From Cellulomonas terrae (GTDB lineage Bacteria; Actinomycetota; Actinomycetes; Actinomycetales; Cellulomonadaceae), in contig NZ_BJWH01000003.1 in the NCBI RefSeq assembly GCF_007990265.1, positions 1-64,000 on the forward strand: DNA of 64,000 nt, given 5' to 3'. Shown one piece after another: positions 17,488 through 25,575 of the stretch. Under the pieces are notes generated by a model. The model saw only the letters and a list, made by a program, of their open reading frames with translations. It searched no databases and had not been told where the DNA came from. Every line of letters starts with the position of its first letter. Within the stretch, counting starts at the first letter, position 1. The position numbers and the translations under genes were made by a program.

Positions 17488-18456
17488 ACGAACCTCGAGG
17501 TGCGGCCGGTGCCGGAACAGTGCGACCTCGTCCCGTCCCTCGGGCCGGTCGTCGAGCTGCACGAGGCCCGCGACGTCCCCCTCGGCGGTGTGCGGGCGAT
17601 GCGGGTGCGCAGGACGCTCCCCCAGCGCGCCCTGCCGATGGTCGGTGCCTGGTGCTTCCTCGACGAGTTCGGACCGCAGCACGTGGACATGCGGGTCCTC
17701 CCCCACCCTCACACCGGCCTGCAGACGGTGACCTGGCCGGTCGCCGGCGAGATCCTGCACCGGGACAGCGTCGGATCCGAGGCGGTCGTCCGGCCCGGGC
17801 AGCTCAACCTCATGACCGCCGGGCACGGGGTCTCCCACTCGGAGTTCTCCCTGGGGACGCAGCCGCTGCTGCACGCGGTCCAGCTCTGGGTGGCGCTGCC
17901 CGACGGGGTGGCCGAGGGCTCGGCCGGCTTCGAGCAGGTCAGCGACCTGCCGGTCTGGGAGGCGCCGCGCGCACGGGCGACGGTGTTCGTCGGCGACCTC
18001 GACGGCACCTGGTCGCGGGCGCACGTGCACACGCCGCTGCTCGGTGCCGAGGTGGTCCTGGACGCGCACGCGGACATCGAGATCCCGCTGGTGCGCGGCT
18101 TCGAGCACGCCGTGCTGCTCCTCGGCGGGACCGCCGAGGTCGCCGGGACGCCGCACACCACCAGCGGGCTGCTCTACCTCGGCGACGGACGCGACCACGT
18201 GCGGGTCCGGTCGCTCGACGGTGCGCGCCTCCTGCTGCTCGGTGGGGCGCCGTTCGCGCACGACCTGGTGATGTGGTGGAACTTCGTCGGCCGCACGCAC
18301 ACCGACATCGCCCAGGCGCGGGCCGCCTGGGAGTCCGACGCCCGCGCGGACCGGTTCGGCGTGGTCGCCGGCCACGACGGCGCCCGCATCCCCGCCCCGG
18401 ACCTGCCGAACATCCGTCTCCAGCCCCGCCGCCGCACCCCGAAGGAGCCCACGTGA
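17485..18456 (+). CDS. Pirin-family metal-binding bicupin
   Basis: A 323-aa two-cupin protein. The metal ligands of pirins are all present: His74 and His76 in PHPHTGLQTV, His118 and Glu120 in GVSHSE. The C-terminal cupin follows. Pirins act as quercetin dioxygenase-like enzymes or redox-sensing regulators; which applies here cannot be told. The gene is divergent from the ECF sigma gene (56 bp between starts) and overlaps the next gene's GTG by 4 bp. Confidence 0.9.
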   Translation: MTNLEVRPVPEQCDLVPSLGPVVELHEARDVPLGGVRAMRVRRTLPQRALPMVGAWCFLDEFGPQHVDMRVLPHPHTGLQTVTWPVAGEILHRDSVGSEAVVRPGQLNLMTAGHGVSHSEFSLGTQPLLHAVQLWVALPDGVAEGSAGFEQVSDLPVWEAPRARATVFVGDLDGTWSRAHVHTPLLGAEVVLDAHADIEIPLVRGFEHAVLLLGGTAEVAGTPHTTSGLLYLGDGRDHVRVRSLDGARLLLLGGAPFAHDLVMWWNFVGRTHTDIAQARAAWESDARADRFGVVAGHDGARIPAPDLPNIRLQPRRRTPKEPT

Positions 18457-18938
18457 CCGACCTCTCCCACCTGCCGACCCGCTCCCGGCTCGTCGCCGCC
18501 GCCCTCACCGACGCCGGGGTGCTCGGCGAGGTCGTCGAGCTGCCGGACTCGGCCCGGACGGCGGCGGAGGCCGCGGCAGCGCTCGGGACGGAGGTCGGCG
18601 CGATCGCGAACAGCCTCGTCTTCTGGGCCGACGACCGGCCGCTGCTCGTCCTGACCAGCGGGCGGCACCGCGTGGACACCGCAGCGCTCGCGCGCCGGCT
18701 GGGCCGGTCGCACGTCGGGCGCGCGACGCCCGAGCAGGTCCGCACCGCCACGGGGCAGGCGATCGGGGGCGTCGCACCGCTGGGGCACCCGGAGCGGGTC
18801 GAGACCGTCGTTGACGTCGCCCTCGCCGACTACCCGCAGGTCTGGGCGGCCGGCGGCACGCCGCACACGGTCTTCCCGACGACCTTCGACGAGCTCGTGC
18901 GGATCACCGGCGGGGCCGCGCTCGTCGTCGGCGACTGA
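18453..18938 (+). CDS. YbaK/EbsC-type aminoacyl-tRNA deacylase
   Basis: A 161-aa editing-domain protein of the YbaK/ProX superfamily, which hydrolyse mischarged tRNAs (for example Cys- or Ala-tRNAPro). Visible family features: the EVGAIANSLVFWAD strand, DRPLLVLTSGRHRVD, the substrate-pocket segment GQAIGGVAPLGHP (about 90-102), and TPHTVFPTTFDELVRITG near the end. The start GTG overlaps the pirin stop (GTGA) and has GAAGGAG upstream. Exact tRNA substrate is unknown. Confidence 0.85.
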   Translation: MTDLSHLPTRSRLVAAALTDAGVLGEVVELPDSARTAAEAAAALGTEVGAIANSLVFWADDRPLLVLTSGRHRVDTAALARRLGRSHVGRATPEQVRTATGQAIGGVAPLGHPERVETVVDVALADYPQVWAAGGTPHTVFPTTFDELVRITGGAALVVGD

Positions 18939-18952
18939 GAGAGGGGACGACG

Positions 18953-20626
18953 TTGGACGACGCCTCCACCCGCAAGCCGGTCCTCCTGACGGTCGACGAC
19001 GACCCCGCGGTGTCCCGCTCGGTGGCCCGCGACCTGCGCCGACGCTACGGCGACGCGTACCGCGTGGTCCGTGCCGACTCGGGTCCGCTCGCCCTCGACG
19101 CCCTGCGCGAGCTCCGGCTGCGCGGCGACCAGGTGGCCGTGCTGCTGGCCGACCACCGGATGCCCGGGATGACGGGCATCGAGTTCCTCGAGCAGGCGAT
19201 GGACATCTACCCGCAGGCGCGTCGCGTCCTGCTCACGGCGTACGCCGACACGGACGTCGCGATCGACGCGGTCAACGTCGTCGACCTCGACCACTACCTG
19301 CTCAAGCCGTGGGACCCGCCCGAGGAGAAGTTCTACCCGGTGCTCGACGCACAGCTGGAGGCGTGGACGGCGCACCCGCCGAAGGCTGTGCACGAGACGA
19401 AGGTGGTCGGCCACCGGTGGTCGGCGCGGTCGTCGGAGGTGCGGGAGTTCCTCGCCCGCAACCAGGTCCCGTACCGCTGGTACGCCAGCGACAGCCCGGA
19501 GGGCCGGGTCCTGCTCGACGTCGCCGGCGCCGACGACGCGACCCTGCCCGTCGTGGTCACCACGCAGGGCGACGTGCTCGTCGCGCCCAGTGACGGCGAG
19601 CTCGCGGAGCAGGTCGGCCTGTCGGTGAGCCCGTCGGAACGCTTCTACGACCTCGTCGTCATCGGTGGCGGGCCGGCCGGGCTCAGTGCCGCGCTGTACG
19701 GCGCGTCGGAGGGTCTGCGGACGGCGCTCGTCGAGCGGACCGCCACGGGCGGGCAGGCCGGGCAGAGCTCGCGCATCGAGAACTACCTCGGCTTCCCCGA
19801 CGGGGTCTCCGGCGCGCAGCTCACGGAGCGGGCACGGCGGCAGGCCCTGAAGTTCGGCGCGGAGATCGTGATGACCCGCGACGCCGTCGCGCTGGAGGTG
19901 CGGGGCGCCGCGCGGTCGGTGCGGTTCGACGACGGCAGCACCGTCGACGCCCACACGGTGATCGTCGCCAGCGGGGTCGCCTACCGCGAGCTGTCCGGAC
20001 CCGGGATCGCCACGCTGACCGGGCGCGGCGTCTACTACGGCTCGGCGCTCACGGAGGCGACGGCGTGCGAGGACCAGGACATCTACGTCGTCGGCGGTGC
20101 CAACTCCGCCGGGCAGGCCGCGATGTACCTGTCGCGGCACGCGAAGACCGTGACGCTGGTGGTGCGCGCCGGGTCGCTGGACCAGTCGATGTCGCGCTAC
20201 CTCATCGCGCAGGTCGAGCAGAACGACCGGATCCGCGTCCGCACCCACAGCGAGGTCGTCGAGGCCGTCGGGGACGACCACCTCGAACGGATCGTGCTGC
20301 GGGACACGGTCACGGGCGAGCAGGAATCGGTGGACACCGGCTGGTTGTTCGTGTTCATCGGGGCCGCACCCCTGACCACGTGGCTGGACGGCACCGTGAC
20401 CCGCGACGACCACGGGTTCGTGTGCGCCGGCCACGACCTGCTGGTCGAGGGCAAGGTGCCCGACTCGTGGCCGCTCGACCGACCTCCGTACCACCTGGAG
20501 ACGAGCGTCCCCGGGGTGTTCGCGGCCGGCGACGTACGCGCCGAGTCCGCCAAGCGTGTGGCGTCCGCCGTGGGCGAGGGCGCCATGGCCGTGATGCTCG
20601 TCCACCGTTACCTGGAGCAGCTGTGA
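18953..20626 (+). CDS. Receiver domain fused to a thioredoxin-like fold and a TrxR-like FAD/NAD reductase
   Basis: A 557-aa fusion. Residues 9-130 are a response-regulator receiver with phosphoacceptor Asp67 (LLADHRMPG) and Lys118. Residues about 148-225 look like a thioredoxin/glutaredoxin fold (RWSARSSEVREFLARN, cis-Pro at LPVV) without any CxxC. Residues 230-557 are a thioredoxin-reductase-like flavoprotein: FAD motif GGGPAGLSAA (238-247), NAD motif GGANSAGQ (381-388), FAD-closing GVFAAGDV (521-528). The redox CxxC of TrxB is replaced: the aligned segment is YYGSALTEATACEDQD with one Cys. The start codon is TTG with GAGGGGA upstream. The kinase gene follows with a 4-bp overlap. Confidence 0.9.
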   Translation: MDDASTRKPVLLTVDDDPAVSRSVARDLRRRYGDAYRVVRADSGPLALDALRELRLRGDQVAVLLADHRMPGMTGIEFLEQAMDIYPQARRVLLTAYADTDVAIDAVNVVDLDHYLLKPWDPPEEKFYPVLDAQLEAWTAHPPKAVHETKVVGHRWSARSSEVREFLARNQVPYRWYASDSPEGRVLLDVAGADDATLPVVVTTQGDVLVAPSDGELAEQVGLSVSPSERFYDLVVIGGGPAGLSAALYGASEGLRTALVERTATGGQAGQSSRIENYLGFPDGVSGAQLTERARRQALKFGAEIVMTRDAVALEVRGAARSVRFDDGSTVDAHTVIVASGVAYRELSGPGIATLTGRGVYYGSALTEATACEDQDIYVVGGANSAGQAAMYLSRHAKTVTLVVRAGSLDQSMSRYLIAQVEQNDRIRVRTHSEVVEAVGDDHLERIVLRDTVTGEQESVDTGWLFVFIGAAPLTTWLDGTVTRDDHGFVCAGHDLLVEGKVPDSWPLDRPPYHLETSVPGVFAAGDVRAESAKRVASAVGEGAMAVMLVHRYLEQL

Positions 20627-22098
20627 CCACCACCGAACCGATCGCGACGACCACACGGACCCACCTCGCGTGCGACATCGACGAGCTGCGGACGCTGTTC
20701 CTGTTCGAGCACCTGAGCGACGAGCAGCTCCTCTGGCTGTGCAGCCGGGGTCACGTCGAGCACGTCGACCCGGGGGTGCTCTACCGCGAGGGCGACCCGG
20801 CGACGGACTTCTACGTGATGCTGTCGGGCTCTCTCGCGATGTACCGACGGGTGGGCGCCGACGACGTCGAGATCGCCCGCACGGGCCAGGTCGGTGTGTA
20901 CGCCGGAGCGTGGGCCGCCTACCTGGGCGACCGGGTGCCGCAGACGTACACGCAGACGCTGCGCGTCCTGGAACCGTCCCGGTACTACGTCCTCGCCGCC
21001 GCCGACTTCGCGTCCTTCGTGAGCGACTGGTTCCCGATGGCGGTCCACCTGCTCGAAGGGCTGTTCTTCGGCCAGCGGAGCTCGCAGGCGGCGACCGGCC
21101 AGCGCGAGCGGCTGCTGGCGCTGGGCTCGCTGTCGGCGGGCCTGACGCACGAGCTCAACAACCCCGCGGCGGCCGCGACCCGGGCGACCGCGACCCTGCG
21201 CGAACGCGTCGCGGGCATGCGGCACAAGCTCGCGATCATCGCCTCCGGGCCGTACGACCGCGAGCAGCTCGCGCAGATCATCCACCTGCAGGAGAAGGCC
21301 GTCGCCGCCCTGGCTCGCACCCGCGCCTCCGACACCGTCCCGACGGCGCTGGAGGTCTCCGACCTGGAGGACGCCCTCGGCGAGTGGATGGACGACCACG
21401 ACATCGCGGGCGGCTGGGAGCTCGCCCCCAGCTTCGTCGCTGCCGGGCTCGACACCCGGTGGCTCGACATGGTCGCGTCGTGCGTCGGCCCGGAGGTGCT
21501 GGAGGGCGCCGTCCGCTGGCTCGCGTACACCCTGGAGACCGAGTCGCTCATGAACGAGGTCGAGGACGCGACGGGGCGGATCTCCGCGCTGGTGGGTGCC
21601 GCCAAGCAGTACTCGCAGATCGGCCGCGCGCCCGACCAGACCGTCGACATCCACGAGCTCCTGGACAGCACGGTCACGATGCTCGAACGACAGCTGGGCG
21701 ACGGCATCACCGTGGTCAAGGACTACGACCGCACGCTGCCGCCCATCCACGTGTACGGCGCGGAGCTCAACCAGGTGTGGACGAACCTCATCGACAACGC
21801 GGCGCAGGCGATGGAGGGCCACGGCACCCTGACCCTGACCACCCGCCGCGTGGACGACTGGCTCGAGGTGGAGGTCGCCGACACCGGCCCCGGCATCCCG
21901 GACGGTGTCGTCGACCGGATCTTCGAGCCGTTCTTCACCACCAAGCCGGTCGGCTCCGGGACCGGGCTCGGGCTCGACATCTCGTGGCGGATCGTCGTCG
22001 GCAAGCACCACGGCGACCTGACCGTCACCTCGTCCCCCGGCGACACGCGCTTCCTCGTCCGGCTGCCCTACTCCCCGACGGAAGGACCCACCCCGTGA
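20623..22098 (+). CDS. Cyclic-nucleotide-binding-domain sensor histidine kinase
   Basis: A 491-aa soluble kinase. An N-terminal CNB/CAP-like domain (about 22-135, with YREGDPATDFYVMLSGSLAMY) is followed by a dimerisation segment carrying His176 in LTHELNNPAAA and a C-terminal HATPase: N-box NQVWTNLIDNAAQAM (about 383-397), DTGPGIP, FEPFFTTK and GTGLGL. No membrane segments are present. It overlaps both neighbours by 4 bp (GTGA), and the natural partner is the receiver domain of the preceding flavoprotein. The ligand of the CNB-like domain is unknown; some CNB folds bind haem or redox cofactors rather than cAMP. Confidence 0.92.
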   Translation: MTTTEPIATTTRTHLACDIDELRTLFLFEHLSDEQLLWLCSRGHVEHVDPGVLYREGDPATDFYVMLSGSLAMYRRVGADDVEIARTGQVGVYAGAWAAYLGDRVPQTYTQTLRVLEPSRYYVLAAADFASFVSDWFPMAVHLLEGLFFGQRSSQAATGQRERLLALGSLSAGLTHELNNPAAAATRATATLRERVAGMRHKLAIIASGPYDREQLAQIIHLQEKAVAALARTRASDTVPTALEVSDLEDALGEWMDDHDIAGGWELAPSFVAAGLDTRWLDMVASCVGPEVLEGAVRWLAYTLETESLMNEVEDATGRISALVGAAKQYSQIGRAPDQTVDIHELLDSTVTMLERQLGDGITVVKDYDRTLPPIHVYGAELNQVWTNLIDNAAQAMEGHGTLTLTTRRVDDWLEVEVADTGPGIPDGVVDRIFEPFFTTKPVGSGTGLGLDISWRIVVGKHHGDLTVTSSPGDTRFLVRLPYSPTEGPTP

Positions 22099-22439
22099 CC
22101 TCGACCGCCATCGACCCGAACGTGCCCCCGAGCGGGACCGGCTGCCTCGAGTGCGACGCCACCGACGGCTGGTGGTTCCACCTGCGCCGCTGCGCCACCT
22201 GCGGGCACGTGGGCTGCTGCGACACCTCGCCGTCGCAGCACGCGACCGCGCACTTCCGTCAGACCGGCCACCCCGTCATGCGGACCTTCGAACCCGGCGA
22301 GGACTGGTTCTGGGACTACACCACCGACGACTACGCGCAGGGTCCCGCACTCGCGGCACCCGAGCACCGGCCGCTCGAGCAGACGGTGCCGGGCCCCGCC
22401 GGACGCGTCCCCGACGACTGGCGCCGTCGCCTGCACTGA
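22095..22439 (+). CDS. UBP-type zinc-finger protein
   Basis: A 114-aa protein with a UBP (ubiquitin-hydrolase-like) zinc finger: CLEC (17/20), CATCGHVGCCD (about 33-43), and HATAHFRQTGHPV with conserved histidines, then an aromatic/acidic WFWDYTTDDY tail. In eukaryotes the domain reads ubiquitin C-termini; bacterial versions have no known ligand. The start overlaps the kinase stop by 4 bp. Co-occurrence with the receiver/TrxR fusion and CNB kinase is recurrent in actinobacteria (established from general knowledge of annotations), so it is probably a functional third component. Confidence 0.9.
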   Translation: MTSTAIDPNVPPSGTGCLECDATDGWWFHLRRCATCGHVGCCDTSPSQHATAHFRQTGHPVMRTFEPGEDWFWDYTTDDYAQGPALAAPEHRPLEQTVPGPAGRVPDDWRRRLH

Positions 22440-22582
22440 CGCCGTCGACGCGACGGCCGCGGCATCCTGACGTACGCTGCGAGGTCGCATCGCACGGGTC
22501 CTGCCGGCCCGTCCACACCGGGTTCAGCCATGAGCCCACGGAGAGCTCGAGCCCTCACCTGCGGGGCATCGCGGAGGATGTC

Positions 22583-23569
22583 GTGCCCACCCCCCATCCC
22601 CGACCGGCCCAGGTCGGTCGCTTCCAGTACACGGCGTCCACCGGGCGCTGGTGGTGGTCGGACGGCATGTTCGAGATCCACGGCATGTCCCCGGGGGACG
22701 TGGTGCCGACCCTGGCGATCATGTCGCGGCACATCCACCCCGAGGACCGCGGACGGGTGCTGGACACGCTCGGCCAGTGCGGCGCCGACGGCGAGCCGTT
22801 CGGCTGCCAGTACAGGCTGCTCGACCTCACCGGGGCGGAACGGTTCGTGACCCTGACGGGGTCCGGTTCCGCGGACGGCGACACGCTCAGGACCGTGTCC
22901 GGGTTCCTCGTCGACACGACCGCGGCGCAGCGGGACGCCGTCGCGCACCAGGTCAACGAGGAGCTGACGCAGGCGCTGCGGTCGCACGCGGTCATCGACC
23001 AGGCCAAGGGCGCGTTCATGCTCGGCTACGGGATCGACGGCGACGCCGCGTTCGAGCTGTTGCGGTGGGGCTCCCAGCAGCGCAACGTCCGCCTCCTGAC
23101 GCTCGCGGAGCGGCTCGTCGCCGCCGTCGAGTCGGGCGGCGGGCTCGGCTCGGACACGCGCCAGCGGCTCGACGACTTCTACTTCGCGAGCCTCACCGAC
23201 GATGTGCCGGAGCCGCCCGTCGCGCGCACGACGCCCGGGCTCGAGACGACGTTCGACACGACGGGCGACGTGCCGGTGGTCCGCGTCGAGGGCCCGGTCG
23301 ACCTCGCGACCGCGCACGAGCTCACCGCAGCCGTCACCCAGCTGATGATCAAGGCCCGCGAGGTGGGGGCGATGGTCGTCGACCTGCGCCAGGTGACGCA
23401 CCTCGGCTCGGTCGGCGTCTCGGCCCTGAGCGCCGCCCACCGGCGAAGTGCGGCCGCAGGTGTGAAGATGCGTATCGTGCTCTCCCCCGGAGCCAGCCTC
23501 GGCCTGGCGGGAGCCCACGGCCTGGACGTGGTCAGCGTGCCGCTGGACCAGGCTTTCCCCACCAGCTGA
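22583..23569 (+). CDS. PAS-ANTAR-STAS signalling protein
   Basis: A 328-aa protein. PAS (PAS_3 type) spans about 10-110 (YTASTGRWWWSDGMFEIHGM). An ANTAR RNA-binding domain follows at about 130-185 (SHAVIDQAKGAFMLGYGIDGDAAFELLRW). A STAS domain (about 210-325) carries the phosphorylatable Ser in HLGSVGVSAL. ANTAR proteins bind paired hexaloop RNA hairpins to antiterminate; fusion to STAS joins this to partner-switching. The GTG at 22583 is selected by GGAGGA 4 nt upstream. The next gene begins 13 nt after its stop with a similar signalling build, so they form one unit. Confidence 0.88.
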   Translation: MPTPHPRPAQVGRFQYTASTGRWWWSDGMFEIHGMSPGDVVPTLAIMSRHIHPEDRGRVLDTLGQCGADGEPFGCQYRLLDLTGAERFVTLTGSGSADGDTLRTVSGFLVDTTAAQRDAVAHQVNEELTQALRSHAVIDQAKGAFMLGYGIDGDAAFELLRWGSQQRNVRLLTLAERLVAAVESGGGLGSDTRQRLDDFYFASLTDDVPEPPVARTTPGLETTFDTTGDVPVVRVEGPVDLATAHELTAAVTQLMIKAREVGAMVVDLRQVTHLGSVGVSALSAAHRRSAAAGVKMRIVLSPGASLGLAGAHGLDVVSVPLDQAFPTS

Positions 23570-23582
23570 GGAGGCGCCCGGG

Positions 23583-25490
23583 ATGGCGAGCGACGGGATC
23601 GTCGACCAGTCCGCCGTCCTGCAGGCGTTCGACGGCTCACCCGGGGTCCAGATCGTCGTGCGCGCCCCGGAGATGCGCATCGTCGCCGCCAACCGTGGGG
23701 CGCGCGACCTCCTCCAGCGGGAGCGTCTCGTGGACGTCCGGCTGCAGGACCTGCGCGATCCCGGGATCCAGACCATCGTGACCGCCCTGTCCGAGGTGAT
23801 CCGGACCGGTGTGCGCTTCCATGAGGACACCGTCCCGGTGGTGCCCGAGTGGTCGGACCCGTCGTCCGGCGTGTGGCTCGACCTGGAGGTCACACCGTGG
23901 CGCGACGAGTCCGGTGCGCTGGCGGGTGCGATCGCCGCCGGCATCGACGTCACCCCACGGGTGCGAGCCGCAAACCTCGAGAGGGCGGGTGCGGCGACCG
24001 CCGACGAGCGCCTCGCGCGGGCCCGCGAGGTCGTCCTGCGCCTGCAGGGCGCCCTGCTCCCCTCGACGGTGCCGCTGCTCCCCCGTGTCGACGTCGCGGC
24101 GTCCTACCTCGTCGCCGGGCTCGAGCAGGCGGCCGGCGGCGACTGGTTCGACTCGGCGACCCTGCCGGACGGGCGCGTGTCCCTGACGGTGGGTGACGTG
24201 GTCGGCCACGGCGTGGAGGCGTCCGCGATCATGAGCCAGCTGCGCGCGGTGCTGGCGGCGCGGCTGCTCGAAGGGGCCGGGATCCTCGACGCGCTCGACG
24301 CCGTGGAGGCCTTCGCCGGGCGGGTCTCCGGCGCGTTCGCGGCCACCGTCTGCGTCGCGCTGCTCGACCCGCACACCGGTGACCTGGAGTACGCCACGCG
24401 CGGGCACCCCGCGCCTCTCGTCGTCGGTCCGGACGGTGCACGGATCCTGCCGACCACGGGCGACGGACCGCTCGGCTCCCGGACCGAGGGCCGCGTCTCG
24501 ACCTCCCGGCTACGGGACGGCGACGCGATCGTGCTGTTCACGGACGGCCTGGTGGAGAACCTGCGCCGTCCGCTGCGCGACGGTGTGGCGGTGCTCGAGA
24601 GGACGGCGGTCGACGCCTACCAGGGGTCGTCCGCCGAGTTCCGCGCCAACCCCTCGATCGCCAGCCGGATCTGCCAGCACCTCCCCGCGGTGCTCACCGA
24701 CGGCGGCTTCACCGACGACGTCACCGTCCTCGCAGCGCACCGGCGAACACCACCCGCATCGCTGCACCTGTCGGTGCCCGCGGAACCGGGACGCCTCGCC
24801 GAGGTGCGCGGCGAGATCGACGCCTGGGGGCGTGGTGTCGGTCTGGGCACGCGGGACCGCGCGGCGCTCGTCCTCGGGGTCAGCGAGGTCATGGCCAACG
24901 CCGTCGAGCACGCGTACCGCGACGGCGATGCCGGGACGGTCGAGGTCGGGGCGACCATCCGCGACGACGCCATCGTGGAGGTCGTCGTCCGCGACCACGG
25001 ACGCTGGCGCGAGCCCGACGTGGACCCGGGCGACCGCGGCAGGGGGTTCAGCATGATGGCGTCGGCAGGGCTGCAGGTCGGCGTCGAGACGACGGCGGAC
25101 GGCACCACCGTGACGCTCGAGTGCCCCGCACGCCGACCGGCGCCCGTCGACCAGTCGGACGCCGTCGTCGGCGTGGGCGCTCGCGAGAAGGCGCCGCTCG
25201 CCGTCTCCACGGACCCGACGGGGGCCCGCGTCGTCCGCGTCGGCGGGGCGGTCGACCACCGCGCGGCGGCCGCGCAGGTGCAGGCCGAGATCCTCCGGCT
25301 GTCCCGGAACGGGCTCGTCCCGGTCACGATCGACCTGCGCGACGTCGTCCACCTCGGCAGCGCCGGGGTCCGGGTCCTGGAGTCCCTCCTGCAGACGATC
25401 GACCGTCTCCAGGTGATCGCGCCGGCGGGGACACCCGCCGCACAGACCCTGGAGGTCGCAGGGACGCCGTTCGTCTCCTCGGAGGCGTGA
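23583..25490 (+). CDS. PAS - PP2C (SpoIIE) phosphatase - HATPase anti-sigma - STAS fusion
   Basis: A 635-aa protein carrying a complete partner-switch in one chain. PAS is at about 10-125. The PP2C/SpoIIE phosphatase spans about 165-385 with metal aspartates in GGDWFD (185-190), GDVVGHG (204-210), FTDGL (319-323) and FTDDV (376-380). The GHKL/RsbW-like ATPase is at about 395-515 with N-box EVMANAVEHAYR. A C-terminal STAS (about 540-630) has Ser593 in HLGSAGV. The ATG has GAGGAGG 8 nt upstream. No sigma factor is adjacent, so the controlled partner lies elsewhere. Confidence 0.9.
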   Translation: MASDGIVDQSAVLQAFDGSPGVQIVVRAPEMRIVAANRGARDLLQRERLVDVRLQDLRDPGIQTIVTALSEVIRTGVRFHEDTVPVVPEWSDPSSGVWLDLEVTPWRDESGALAGAIAAGIDVTPRVRAANLERAGAATADERLARAREVVLRLQGALLPSTVPLLPRVDVAASYLVAGLEQAAGGDWFDSATLPDGRVSLTVGDVVGHGVEASAIMSQLRAVLAARLLEGAGILDALDAVEAFAGRVSGAFAATVCVALLDPHTGDLEYATRGHPAPLVVGPDGARILPTTGDGPLGSRTEGRVSTSRLRDGDAIVLFTDGLVENLRRPLRDGVAVLERTAVDAYQGSSAEFRANPSIASRICQHLPAVLTDGGFTDDVTVLAAHRRTPPASLHLSVPAEPGRLAEVRGEIDAWGRGVGLGTRDRAALVLGVSEVMANAVEHAYRDGDAGTVEVGATIRDDAIVEVVVRDHGRWREPDVDPGDRGRGFSMMASAGLQVGVETTADGTTVTLECPARRPAPVDQSDAVVGVGAREKAPLAVSTDPTGARVVRVGGAVDHRAAAAQVQAEILRLSRNGLVPVTIDLRDVVHLGSAGVRVLESLLQTIDRLQVIAPAGTPAAQTLEVAGTPFVSSEA

Positions 25491-25575
25491 CCTGGTGTGA
25501 CGTATCGCCGACCCGCCGGTGGACTCCTTCCCCACGTCGCGAGGTCGAGACCCTCGCACCGACGAAGGAGCTCTC

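Noticed and set aside
18953..20626. Calling the flavoprotein a thioredoxin reductase
   Set aside because: The redox CxxC is missing although the FAD and NAD motifs are intact.
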